This document shows, in pieces, positions 25,068 through 33,308 of a DNA stretch of 64,000 bases. The notes beneath the pieces were generated by a model. It was not told where the DNA came from and ran no database searches. It saw only the letters and a program-made list of their open reading frames with translations. The stretch is taken from contig OY282448.1 in assembly GCA_958296175.1 (NCBI GenBank), positions 1,612,472-1,676,471 of the forward strand, given 5' to 3'. The stretch is from an uncultured Chloroflexota bacterium (lineage in GTDB: Bacteria; Chloroflexota; UBA11872). A program made the translations under genes and the position numbers. Every line of letters begins with the position of its first letter. Position 1 is the stretch's first letter.

Positions 25068-25279
25068 GCCGCCCGATTCTAGCCCCAGGGAAGGGGAGCG
25101 CGAGGACGCGGCTTGCGGCTCGCGGCCAGCGGTTGGTTGCGGATGCGGGCCAGGCCGCGACCGGGGCCTCTGGCGGCCCGTGCGGGCACGCTGGCGGGTA
25201 CCCTGCCGTGGCCAACCGCCGCGCCGCCCCAGCGAATCGTGAACGCCGTTCCCCGTCCGCCGCGTCGAAGGCCGCCCCC

Positions 25280-27238
25280 ATGCCCAGCGCCGCCGCGCTC
25301 GATCTGACGAATACTCCGCACGCCGCGGTGCGTCCGGTTCCGCCGGCGCACGTGCGGCTGGCGCCCGGGAGCTTTTGGGACCAGCGGCTGCGCGCCGTGC
25401 AGGTCAACGGCTTGCCGTCCCAACTCCGGCACTGCCAGACCACGGGGCGCATCCGCAACTTCGAGCGCGCCGCTGGACAGCTGCAGGGCGAGTTCGAGGG
25501 CTACTACTTCAACGACTCCGACGTCTACAAGTGGCTGGAAGCCGCCAGCTACGCGCTGGCGCGCGCGCCCTCGGCCGAGCTGCGCCAGGCCGTGGAGCGC
25601 GTCGTCCAGGCGGTGCGCGCGGCGCAGGACGCCGACGGCTACGTCAACACGTACTTCAGCGGCCCGCGCGCCGACCAGCGCTATCGGAATCTGCGCGACG
25701 AGCACGAGCTGTACTGCATGGGCCATCTGGTCCAGGCCGGCATCGCGCACCGGCGCTCGCTGGGGTCCGACGAGCTGTTCGACGTGGCCGTGCGCGCCGC
25801 CGACCACGTGTGCGCCGTCTTCGGCCCCCAGGGGCGGCCCGAGCCCGACGGCCATCCGGAGATCGAGATGGCCCTGGTGGAGCTGGCGCGCGAAACCGGC
25901 CAGCGGCGCTACCTGGACATGGCGCTCTTCTTCGTAGACCAGCGCGGCGCGGACCCGCCCCGCCTGGGCGGTCTGGGTTATCACCAGGACCACCGCCCGG
26001 TGCGCCAACAAACCGAAGCCACGGGGCACGCCGTGCGCCAGGCCTACCTGGCCGCCGGCATGACCGACGCGGCCATGGAAACCGGCGACGCCGAGCTGCT
26101 GGCCGCCTCGCAGTCCCTGTGGGACAGCGCCTATCGGCGCCGGGCCTACGTCACCGGCGGGCTGGGGTCGCGGTACGAGGGCGAGTCGTTCGGCGCCGAC
26201 TACGAGCTGCCCAACCGCCGCGCCTACGCCGAAACCTGCGCGGCCGTGGCCGGCGTGCTGTGGAACGCCCGCCTGCTGGCCGCCACCGGGCATGCCCGCT
26301 ACGCCGACTGGCTGGAAACCACGCTCTACAACGGGGCGCTGGCGGGCGTGTCGCTGGACGGCGCGGCCTACTTCTACGCCAACCCGCTGGCCGCCGATCC
26401 GCGCCCCGCCCCGGGCGATCAGCGCGGCTTGCACAGCAGCGGCGCACAGCAAGCCGTGGGCGCCCACGCGCGCCAGCCCTGGTACGCCTGCGCCTGCTGT
26501 CCGCCCAACATTGCGCGCCTGCTGCTGAGCATGACCGGATACGCCTACGGAACCTCATCCGGCGGCGTGTGGGTGCATCAATTCCTGCCCGGCGAGGTCG
26601 AGGCCTGCCTGCCCGACGGCCAGGCGCTGCGCCTGCAGGTCGAGACCGACTATCCCTGGGACGGCACCGTTCGCCTGACGATCCAGGACGCGCCCGCCCA
26701 GCCGTTGACGCTGCACCTGCGCGTGCCCGCGTGGGCGGCCGGGGCCAGCTATCGGATCGAACGAGAAGGCAACGCGGGCCGGCCGGTCGCGGCGGCCGCC
26801 GGCGCCTACGTGCGCCCGCGCCGCGTGTGGCGCCCCGGAACGGTGGTGCACGTGACCCTGCCCATGCCCGCGCGCCTGATTGGCAGCCACCCGCGCGTGC
26901 AGGCCAACACCGGGCGGGCCGCCCTGGCGCGCGGGCCGCTGATCTACTGCCTGGAGTCGCTCGACCACCCAGGGGTCGACGTGGATCGGCTGGCGCTGCT
27001 GCCAACCGAGCGGCTGCGCCCCGTTCCAGCGCCCGACCTGCCCGGCGGCCTGACCGCGCTGACGGGAACCGCGGCCGTGCTGGAGCAGCGCCGCGCGTCG
27101 AACGATCTCTACGCGCCCTTGGACGCCCGCCCGCCGCGCGCTGCCGGCGACGCGCCGCTCACGGCCATCCCCTACTTCGCCTGGGCCAACCGCGGCGCAA
27201 GCGCCATGCGCGTGTGGCTGCCCTATCTGGCCGGCTGA
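25280..27238 (+). CDS. Glycoside hydrolase family 127 (DUF1680) beta-L-arabinofuranosidase-like
   Basis: 652 residues from the ATG at 25280, with GAAGG 7-8 nt upstream. The (alpha/alpha)6 barrel begins VRLAPGSFWDQRL and contains GYYFNDSDVYKWLEA, EDGYVN-like DADGYVNTYFSG, TGHAVRQAYLAAGMTDA and GGLGSRYEGESFG. The motif YACACCPPNIARLL holds the cysteines that, with a Glu, bind zinc and provide the nucleophilic Cys of characterised GH127 enzymes. The C-terminal third is beta-rich. No signal peptide is obvious, so it is probably cytoplasmic. It would release L-arabinofuranose or a related sugar from glycans. Confidence 0.9.
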   Translation: MPSAAALDLTNTPHAAVRPVPPAHVRLAPGSFWDQRLRAVQVNGLPSQLRHCQTTGRIRNFERAAGQLQGEFEGYYFNDSDVYKWLEAASYALARAPSAELRQAVERVVQAVRAAQDADGYVNTYFSGPRADQRYRNLRDEHELYCMGHLVQAGIAHRRSLGSDELFDVAVRAADHVCAVFGPQGRPEPDGHPEIEMALVELARETGQRRYLDMALFFVDQRGADPPRLGGLGYHQDHRPVRQQTEATGHAVRQAYLAAGMTDAAMETGDAELLAASQSLWDSAYRRRAYVTGGLGSRYEGESFGADYELPNRRAYAETCAAVAGVLWNARLLAATGHARYADWLETTLYNGALAGVSLDGAAYFYANPLAADPRPAPGDQRGLHSSGAQQAVGAHARQPWYACACCPPNIARLLLSMTGYAYGTSSGGVWVHQFLPGEVEACLPDGQALRLQVETDYPWDGTVRLTIQDAPAQPLTLHLRVPAWAAGASYRIEREGNAGRPVAAAAGAYVRPRRVWRPGTVVHVTLPMPARLIGSHPRVQANTGRAALARGPLIYCLESLDHPGVDVDRLALLPTERLRPVPAPDLPGGLTALTGTAAVLEQRRASNDLYAPLDARPPRAAGDAPLTAIPYFAWANRGASAMRVWLPYLAG

Positions 27239-27261
27239 CGACGCACGTCGGCGCCCCGACG

Positions 27262-27267
27262 TACACT
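27262..27267 (+). promoter_or_regulatory. Possible -10 element TACACT
   Basis: TACACT lies only 7 nt before the ATG of the coiled-coil gene, suggesting a leaderless or nearly leaderless transcript. The same hexamer precedes the FGGY kinase gene. No reliable -35. Confidence 0.4.
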
Positions 27268-27274
27268 GCGGGCT

Positions 27275-28000
27275 ATGACACCTGAACTAATCGCCATCGT
27301 CACCGTCGGCGTGGCGTTGGGCGGACTCGTGCTCACCGCCGCGGCGTGGATGCGCGCGGAATTCCGGTCGGAATTCCGGGCCGTCCACACCCGCATCGAC
27401 GACTTGCGGGACGAGACGCGCACGGGCCTTCAGGCACTCCACACCCGCATCGACGACCTGCGGGACGAGACGCGCACGGGCCTTCAGGCACTCCACACCC
27501 GCATTGACGACTTGCGGGACGAGACGCGGTCGGAACTCCAGGCGGTCCACACCCGCATCGATGACTTGCGGGACGAGACACGCACGGGCCTCCAGGCGGT
27601 CCACACCCGCATCGATGACTTGCGGGACGAGACACGCACGGGCCTTCAGGCACTCCACACCCGCATCGACGACTTGCGGGACGAGACGCGCGCGGGCCTT
27701 CAGGCGGTCCACACCCGCATCGACGACTTGCGGGACGAGATGCGGTCGGAACTCCGGGCGGTCCACACTCGCATCGACGACTCGCGTACGGAGGTCCTGG
27801 CGCGAATCCAAGCGCTGGAAACCCGCGGCGGTCGGCTCGAACAGGGGCAGGCGCGGCTCACTGGCGTTATCGAAGGGTTGTTCGCAGGTCGAAGCCGCGG
27901 TCTGGACCGAGACGACCTGAGTGTCCCGGCAGGCGCGCCAAGGGAACCCGTCGACCACGCCGAGCAGCGCCGTCCCGATACGGCGCGGGTCTCGACCTGA
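27275..28000 (+). CDS. Single-TM coiled-coil protein with 18-residue repeats (family member 3 of 3)
   Basis: 241 residues. MTPELIAIVTVGVALGGLVL is the same membrane start as in the proteins at 13989 and 18324. It is followed by about eight tandem 18-residue units of the form HTRIDDLRDETRTGLQAL (nt 27388-27790), which are nearly identical at DNA level (54-nt period). An 18-residue period equals one heptad plus one hendecad, compatible with a continuous coiled coil. The tail LEQGQARLTGVIEGLFAGRS matches the end of the family; a further 40 residues are unrelated. The close DNA identity implies recent expansion. Function unknown. Confidence 0.8.
   Translation: MTPELIAIVTVGVALGGLVLTAAAWMRAEFRSEFRAVHTRIDDLRDETRTGLQALHTRIDDLRDETRTGLQALHTRIDDLRDETRSELQAVHTRIDDLRDETRTGLQAVHTRIDDLRDETRTGLQALHTRIDDLRDETRAGLQAVHTRIDDLRDEMRSELRAVHTRIDDSRTEVLARIQALETRGGRLEQGQARLTGVIEGLFAGRSRGLDRDDLSVPAGAPREPVDHAEQRRPDTARVST
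27388..27790 (+). repeat. 54-nt tandem coding repeats
   Basis: About seven and a half near-identical 54-nt units (each containing CACACCCGCATCGACGACTT or a one-base variant) encode the coiled-coil rod. Differences between units are mostly single bases, and two unit types (TGLQA and SELQA) alternate, consistent with recombination-driven copy number change. Confidence 0.85.
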
Positions 28001-28297
28001 CGCACCCGCAGGGTTCGCGGCGATCTCCCCACGATCCGCGGCATGAGCGGCGGCCCGCGGCAGACCGACCAATTCACCAGCGGGCGGCGGTTCGTGGTCG
28101 GCGGCCAGCCGCCGCCCGCCCCCGCCTCGAACCCGCGGCGCCGCATCCCACAATCCACAATCCACGATCACCAATCCCGAATCGCCCATCCACAATCGCC
28201 CCGGCATGCGCTACACTTGCGCAAACACCAGACACGCGCCGGGCGCAGACCGCTCGTTACAGGCCGCCCGCGCGGTAGAGGGTTCGTGACACAGGAC

Positions 28298-28570
28298 ATG
28301 CCCGCACTTTCACCCAAACGCCAGCTCACGGACGAGCTTCGCCTCGGTCCGTCCGACACTGGCTCGGCGCCCGTGCAGATCACGCTGCTCAGTGCGCGGA
28401 TCGAAGAGCTGACCGAACACCTCAAGACCCATCAGAAAGACCAGCACTCGCGCCACGGGCTGCTGCGCATGGTCGGGCGGCGGCGGCGGCTCTTGAAGTA
28501 CCTGCGGCGCCGCGACCCCGAGCGCTTCCGTGACGTGATTACCAAGCTACAGATTCGGGCCCGGCGATAA
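28298..28570 (+). CDS. rpsO: 30S ribosomal protein S15
   Basis: 90 residues with the S15 core DTGSAPVQITLLSARIEELT, HLKTHQKDQHSRHGLL and RMVGRRRRLLKYLRRRDPER. S15 binds 16S rRNA in the central domain of the small subunit. I set the start at the ATG at 28298 because MPALSPKRQ aligns with the usual N-terminus; an in-frame GTG at 28286 has a better-looking AGAGGG upstream and would add four residues. It is followed by pnp, the ancient rpsO-pnp order. Confidence 0.93.
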   Translation: MPALSPKRQLTDELRLGPSDTGSAPVQITLLSARIEELTEHLKTHQKDQHSRHGLLRMVGRRRRLLKYLRRRDPERFRDVITKLQIRARR

Positions 28571-28798
28571 CCGAGAACCTTCGACCCGCGCCGCCCACGC
28601 GGCGGCCGGCGCAGACGCCATGATCGGCAGTGCATCCAACGCGGTATCCCTGAAGCCATCCCGCGATGAAACGTATCGTTTGGCTTCGCCATCGGGTTCC
28701 GGCGGGCCCGCCAGAAGAGCCAAGAAACGAGGCCGCAACTACGGTTGCGAGCTCGCTTCTTCGCTCTTCGCCCCATCCGCCGACGAGGAGTGACAGGT
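28571..28798 (+). promoter_or_regulatory. rpsO-pnp leader with hairpins
   Basis: This 228-nt gap can fold locally: GGCGGGCCCGCC (about 28702-28713) and GCAACTACGGTTGC (about 28735-28748) are inverted repeats. In enterobacteria the equivalent leader is cut by RNase III and then bound by PNPase for autoregulation. A similar control here is inference only. Confidence 0.4.
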
Positions 28799-31048
28799 AT
28801 GTCCGTGCATAGGGTGGAAACCCAATTCGGCGAGCGCACGCTCGTCTTCGAGACCGGCAAGCTTGCCGGCCAGGCCGACGGCGCCGTGGTGGTGTCGTAC
28901 GGCGACGCCGTGGTGCTGGGCACCGTGGTCATGTCCGACCGCATTCGCGAGGGCATCGACTTCTTCCCGCTCTCCGTCGACTACGAAGAGCGCAGCTACG
29001 CCATCGGCAAGATTCCCGGCAGCGTCTTCCGTCGCGAGGGCCGCCCGCCGCTGGCCGGCATTCTGGGGTCCCGCCTGACCGACCGCCCGCTGCGTCCGCT
29101 CTTTCCCAAGGGCATGCGCAACGAGGTGCAAATCATCCTGACCGTGCTCTCGCACGACCGGACCGTCGAGACCGACGTCATCGGCACCATTGCGGCCTCC
29201 GCGGCGCTCACCATTTCCGGCATCCCCTTCGAAGGACCCGTCGGCGCGGTGCGCGTGGGGCTGCGCGACGGCGAGTTCCAGCTCAACCCCACCATTGAGG
29301 ACAACGCCGACCCCGAGCTCGACCTGGTGGTTTCTGGCACCCGCCAAGGCGTGGTGATGCTGGAAGCCGGCGCGCGCGAAGTGGACGAGGACACCATGAT
29401 CCGCGCCATCGCCTGGGGCCAGGAACAGCTCCAGGCGGCCATCGAGCTCCAGGTGCAGCTGCGCGGTCTGGTGCAGCCCGACCCGCGCGAACCGGTCATC
29501 GAGGCCCTCGACCCCGCCCTCCACGCCGACGTCGAGGAGCGGTTCACCGACGCCGTGGCCGAGGCGGCCCGCGTCACCGACCGCGCCGAGCGCCGCGACC
29601 GTCTCGGCGCGGTGCGCGCCCAGGCCGTGCTGGAACTCGGCGGCGTCCACGCCGCCGACGACATTGGCGAAGCGCTCGACCAGCTGGAAAGCGCCGCCAC
29701 CCGCCGCGCCATCGTGGCCGAGGGCATCCGCCCCGACGGCCGCCCCGACGACGCCCTGCGCGCCATGAGTTCCCAGGTTGGCGTGCTGCCGCGTCCGCAC
29801 GGCACCGGCCTCTTCCAGCGCGGCGAGACCCAGGTGCTCTCCATCGTCACCCTGGGCACCATGCGCGACGAACAGCGCATCGGCCTGCGCGACATGGAAG
29901 AACTGGCCAGCCCCAAGCGCTACATGCACCACTACAACATGCCCCCCTTCGCCTCCGGCGAAGCGGGCCGCCTGGGGTCCCCCCGCCGCCGCGAGATCGG
30001 CCACGGCGCGCTGGCCGAACGCGCGCTGGTGCCGGTCCTGCCGGCCGCCCAGGATTTTCCCTACGCCATTCGCGTGGTCTCGGAAGTCCTGTCGTCCAAC
30101 GGGTCGACCTCCATGGCCTCCACCTGCGGCAGCACCCTGGCGCTGCTGGACGCCGGCGTTCCCATCAGCGCCTCCGTGGCCGGCATTTCCATGGGCCTCG
30201 TCACCGCCGACGACGGCGCATACAAAGTGCTGACCGACATCCAGGGCGCTGAGGACCACTTCGGCGACATGGACTTCAAGGTGGCCGGCACCGAGCGCGG
30301 CATCACCGCCATTCAGCTCGACATCAAGGTCAAGTACCTCACGCCCGAAATCGTGGAGACCGCCATCCGCCGCGGCCGCACCGCGCGCCTGGACATCCTG
30401 GGCGTCATGAACGACGCCATCGCCAGCCCCCGCCCCGAGGTCGGAACCTACGCGCCCAAGATCGTCAAGGTCCAGATCGACCCGCAGAACATCGGCACGG
30501 TCATCGGCCCCGGCGGGCGCACCATCCGCGGGCTGGAAGCCGACACCGGCGCCTCGATCGACATCGAGGAAGACGGCACCATCATGGTGGGCGCGCCCTC
30601 CCGCGACGGCGTGGAGCAGGCCATCCAGATGATCAAGGACATGACCGGCGAGATCGACCCCGGCCGCACCATGCTGGGCAAGGTCACCCGCATCTTCGGC
30701 TTCGGCGCCATGGTCGAGTTCCTGCCCGGCCGCGAGGGCCTGGTGCCGCGCCACGAGCTGGCCGAGGAGCCGCCCGGCATGATCGAAGACGTCGTGAACG
30801 TCGGCGACGACATCATGGTCATGGTCATCGAAACCGACGACCAGGGCCGCGTCAACCTGTCGCGCCGCGCCGTCTTGCAGGGGTTGTCCCCGGAGGAAAC
30901 GCTGGCCAGCGCCGCCCCGCCCCCGCGCGGCGGCAGGGGCGGACCTGGCGGACCGCGCCGCGACGGCCGCGGCCCCCGCGACCGCAACGACCGCGGCCGC
31001 CCCCGCGGTGACCGCGGCGGCGGGCGGCGCTCCCGCTCCTACAACTAG
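28799..31048 (+). CDS. pnp: Polyribonucleotide nucleotidyltransferase (PNPase)
   Basis: 749 residues; the ATG at 28799 follows GAGGAG by 8 nt. Two RNase PH domains (about 1-220 and 310-540, the second with EVLSSNGSTSMASTCGSTLA and ADDGAYKVLTDIQGAEDHFGD around the catalytic Asp residues) are followed by a KH domain (IGPGGRTIRGLEADTGASI), an S1 domain (GKVTRIFGFGAMVEFLPGRE) and an Arg/Gly-rich tail (RGGRGGPGGPRRDGRG). It degrades RNA phosphorolytically 3'-5'. It lies in rpsO-pnp-dapB-asd. The RGG tail is a lineage-specific extension that may bind RNA. Confidence 0.96.
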   Translation: MSVHRVETQFGERTLVFETGKLAGQADGAVVVSYGDAVVLGTVVMSDRIREGIDFFPLSVDYEERSYAIGKIPGSVFRREGRPPLAGILGSRLTDRPLRPLFPKGMRNEVQIILTVLSHDRTVETDVIGTIAASAALTISGIPFEGPVGAVRVGLRDGEFQLNPTIEDNADPELDLVVSGTRQGVVMLEAGAREVDEDTMIRAIAWGQEQLQAAIELQVQLRGLVQPDPREPVIEALDPALHADVEERFTDAVAEAARVTDRAERRDRLGAVRAQAVLELGGVHAADDIGEALDQLESAATRRAIVAEGIRPDGRPDDALRAMSSQVGVLPRPHGTGLFQRGETQVLSIVTLGTMRDEQRIGLRDMEELASPKRYMHHYNMPPFASGEAGRLGSPRRREIGHGALAERALVPVLPAAQDFPYAIRVVSEVLSSNGSTSMASTCGSTLALLDAGVPISASVAGISMGLVTADDGAYKVLTDIQGAEDHFGDMDFKVAGTERGITAIQLDIKVKYLTPEIVETAIRRGRTARLDILGVMNDAIASPRPEVGTYAPKIVKVQIDPQNIGTVIGPGGRTIRGLEADTGASIDIEEDGTIMVGAPSRDGVEQAIQMIKDMTGEIDPGRTMLGKVTRIFGFGAMVEFLPGREGLVPRHELAEEPPGMIEDVVNVGDDIMVMVIETDDQGRVNLSRRAVLQGLSPEETLASAAPPPRGGRGGPGGPRRDGRGPRDRNDRGRPRGDRGGGRRSRSYN

Positions 31049-31061
31049 GCAGCCGCCCTCC

Positions 31062-31853
31062 ATGCCTCCCCCTCTGCGCGTCATCGTCATCGGCGCCGCC
31101 GGCCGCATGGGCCAGACCGTCGTCGACGCCGTGGCCAACGCCCCGGACATGGAGGTGGCGGCCGGCGTCGACGTCGTGGAACGCGCCGCGCCCTTCCCCT
31201 GGTTCACCCAGGTGGACGCGGCCTTCGCCCAGACCCGGCCGGACGCCGCCGTCGACTTCACCACGGCCGACGCCGCCGCGGCCAACGCGCTGGCCGCCAT
31301 TGCCGCCGGCGTCTCGCCGGTCATCGGAACCACCGGCATGACCGCCGCGCAGGTCGAGGCCGTCCGCGCCGCCGCCGCCGCTGCGCGCGTCGGCGCGTTC
31401 GTTGCGCCCAACTTCGCCCTGGGCGCCGTGCTCATGATGCAAATGGCGCGTCTGGCCGCGCCGCATCTCCACCACGTCGAGATCATCGAGCTGCATCACG
31501 ATCAGAAGATCGACGCGCCCTCCGGCACCGCCGCGCGCACGGCCGACCTGATCGCCCAGGCGCGCGGCGGCCGCCCGGCCGTTGACGCGCCCACGGAACG
31601 CTTTACCCTGGAAGGCGTGCGCGGCGGCGTGACCGGCGGCGTGCGCGTCCACAGCGTGCGCCTGCCAGGCTTCGTCGCCCACCAGGAAGTCATCTTCGGA
31701 GGTCCGGGCCAGACCCTGACCATCCGGCACGATTCCACCAGCCGCGAGTCGTTCATGCCCGGTGTCCTGCTCGCTGTCCGCCGCGTCCGCGCGTTGCCCG
31801 GGCTGGTCGTAGGTCTCGAGCACCTGCTTGTCGAGGATGGCGTTGCCCCATGA
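31062..31853 (+). CDS. dapB: 4-hydroxy-tetrahydrodipicolinate reductase
   Basis: 263 residues. The N-terminal Rossmann motif RVIVIGAAGRMGQTVVDAV binds NAD(P)H; VIGTTGMT and VAPNFALGAVLM are typical; and the catalytic block ELHHDQKIDAPSGTA contains the conserved His pair and Lys. It performs the second committed step of lysine/diaminopimelate synthesis. It starts 13 nt after pnp and its stop overlaps the asd ATG (ATGA), so it should be cotranslated with asd, which makes the substrate precursor. Confidence 0.95.
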   Translation: MPPPLRVIVIGAAGRMGQTVVDAVANAPDMEVAAGVDVVERAAPFPWFTQVDAAFAQTRPDAAVDFTTADAAAANALAAIAAGVSPVIGTTGMTAAQVEAVRAAAAAARVGAFVAPNFALGAVLMMQMARLAAPHLHHVEIIELHHDQKIDAPSGTAARTADLIAQARGGRPAVDAPTERFTLEGVRGGVTGGVRVHSVRLPGFVAHQEVIFGGPGQTLTIRHDSTSRESFMPGVLLAVRRVRALPGLVVGLEHLLVEDGVAP

Positions 31854-32881
31854 GTCGCACCTATGCAATCGGCGTTGTCGGCGCCACCGGCGCGGTGGGC
31901 CGAGAGTTTTTGACCGTGGCAACCGAGCGCAACTTTCCCGTTGGCTGCCTGCGCCTCTGGGCCTCGCCCCGCAGCAAGGGCCGCCAGATCGACGTCGACG
32001 GCCAGCCGCACACCGTCGACGTGCTGCGCGGCGACGGCAGCGACTTCCAGGGCCTGGACTTCGTGCTCATCTCCGCCTCCGGCGCCATCAGCCGCGCCGT
32101 TGCGCCCCAGGTTGCCGCCGCCGGCGTCATCGCCATCGACGACAGCTCCGCGTTTCGCTACGACGACGACGTGCCCTTGGTGGTGCCCGAAGTCAACGCC
32201 GACGACCTGCGCGCCCACAAAGGCATAGTCGCCATCCCCAACTGCTCCACCACCCCCATCGTCCAGGTGCTGGCGCCGCTGCACCAGCAGAACCCCGTGC
32301 AGCGCGTCATCGCCGACACCTACCAATCGGTCTCCGGCGCCGGCGGCCGCGCCATGGACGAACTCAGCCAGCAAACGGCCGCCCAGGCCCGCGGCGAGAC
32401 GCCCGACGTCGACCCGGACGTTTTCCCCCACCCCATCGCCTCCAACCTCATCCCGTCCATCGACGACCCGCGCGATGACGGCTACTCCAAAGAGGAATGG
32501 AAAGTCTCCGCCGAGACGCGCAAGATCATGCACCTGCCCGACCTGCCCGTCTCGGCCACCTGCGTGCGCGTGCCCGTCTTCCGCGCCCATGCCGCCGCCG
32601 TGCACGCCGAATTCGGCCGCCCCTTCGACCCCGCCGACGCGCGCGCCATCCTCTCCGACGTCCCCGGCGTGCAAGTCGTGGACGACCTGGCCGCGCACCA
32701 ATACCCCATGCCCTCGCTCGCCGCCGGCAACGACCTCACCTGGGTCGGCCGCATCCGCCGCGACATGTCCCACCCCAACGGCCTGGTCTTCTGGATCGTC
32801 TCCGACAACCTCCGCAAAGGCGCCGCCACCAACTCCATCCAAATCGCCGAATCCATGATCGCCCAAAACCTCGTCCCCTAA
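31850..32881 (+). CDS. asd: Aspartate-semialdehyde dehydrogenase
   Basis: 343 residues. IGVVGATGAVGREFLTV is the NADP-binding start; the active-site cysteine lies in IPNCSTTPIVQVL; the substrate-binding region SATCVRVPVFRAHAAAVHAE contains the conserved Arg and the catalytic His. It reduces aspartyl phosphate to the semialdehyde used for lysine, threonine and methionine. The ATG overlaps the dapB stop. Directly after it comes a repeat-filled gap that may end the operon. Confidence 0.96.
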   Translation: MSRTYAIGVVGATGAVGREFLTVATERNFPVGCLRLWASPRSKGRQIDVDGQPHTVDVLRGDGSDFQGLDFVLISASGAISRAVAPQVAAAGVIAIDDSSAFRYDDDVPLVVPEVNADDLRAHKGIVAIPNCSTTPIVQVLAPLHQQNPVQRVIADTYQSVSGAGGRAMDELSQQTAAQARGETPDVDPDVFPHPIASNLIPSIDDPRDDGYSKEEWKVSAETRKIMHLPDLPVSATCVRVPVFRAHAAAVHAEFGRPFDPADARAILSDVPGVQVVDDLAAHQYPMPSLAAGNDLTWVGRIRRDMSHPNGLVFWIVSDNLRKGAATNSIQIAESMIAQNLVP

Positions 32882-33308
32882 CCCCACCCCCGCCCCCTTT
32901 CTTCCCCTCTCCCTCAGGGGGCCGCCGAGGCGCGCATTGCGTGCGGCGCACGCGCGCCTCCCCTTCTTCCCCTCTCCCTGAGGGAGAGGGCAGGGTGAGG
33001 GTGAGCCACCAAAACGCCGAAAAAGCCTCGCCCCTCTCTCCTTTCTTCTCCTCTCCCTCAGGGGGCCGCCGAAGCGCGTGTTGCGTGCGGCGCACACGCA
33101 CTTCCCCTTCTTTCCCCTCTCCCTGAGGGAGAGGGCAGGGTGAGGGTCCGGCCGCCGGCCCCAGGCGCCCGGCCCTGGGTTGCGCGTCCGCCGCCGCCGT
33201 GGAACACGCCAACCAGCAACAACCCCCGCCCTTGCAGCCTTTCGGATTCCGACCAGAATGTGGTGCGGGCCAACGGTCCACGCCGCGCGGCCTATGAGGA
33301 GGCTGGCG
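32882..33308. repeat. Duplicated palindromic repeat block after asd
   Basis: This 427-nt gap has two copies of a roughly 145-nt unit (starting about 32901 and 33045). Each holds a broken CTCCCTCAGGGGGCCGCCGA motif, a GTGCGGCGCAC-type core, and a perfect palindrome CCCTCTCCCTGAGGGAGAGG(G) at 32970-32990 and 33115-33135 with the tail CAGGGTGAGGG. No gene is seen until the lipoprotein at 33309. Confidence 0.75.
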
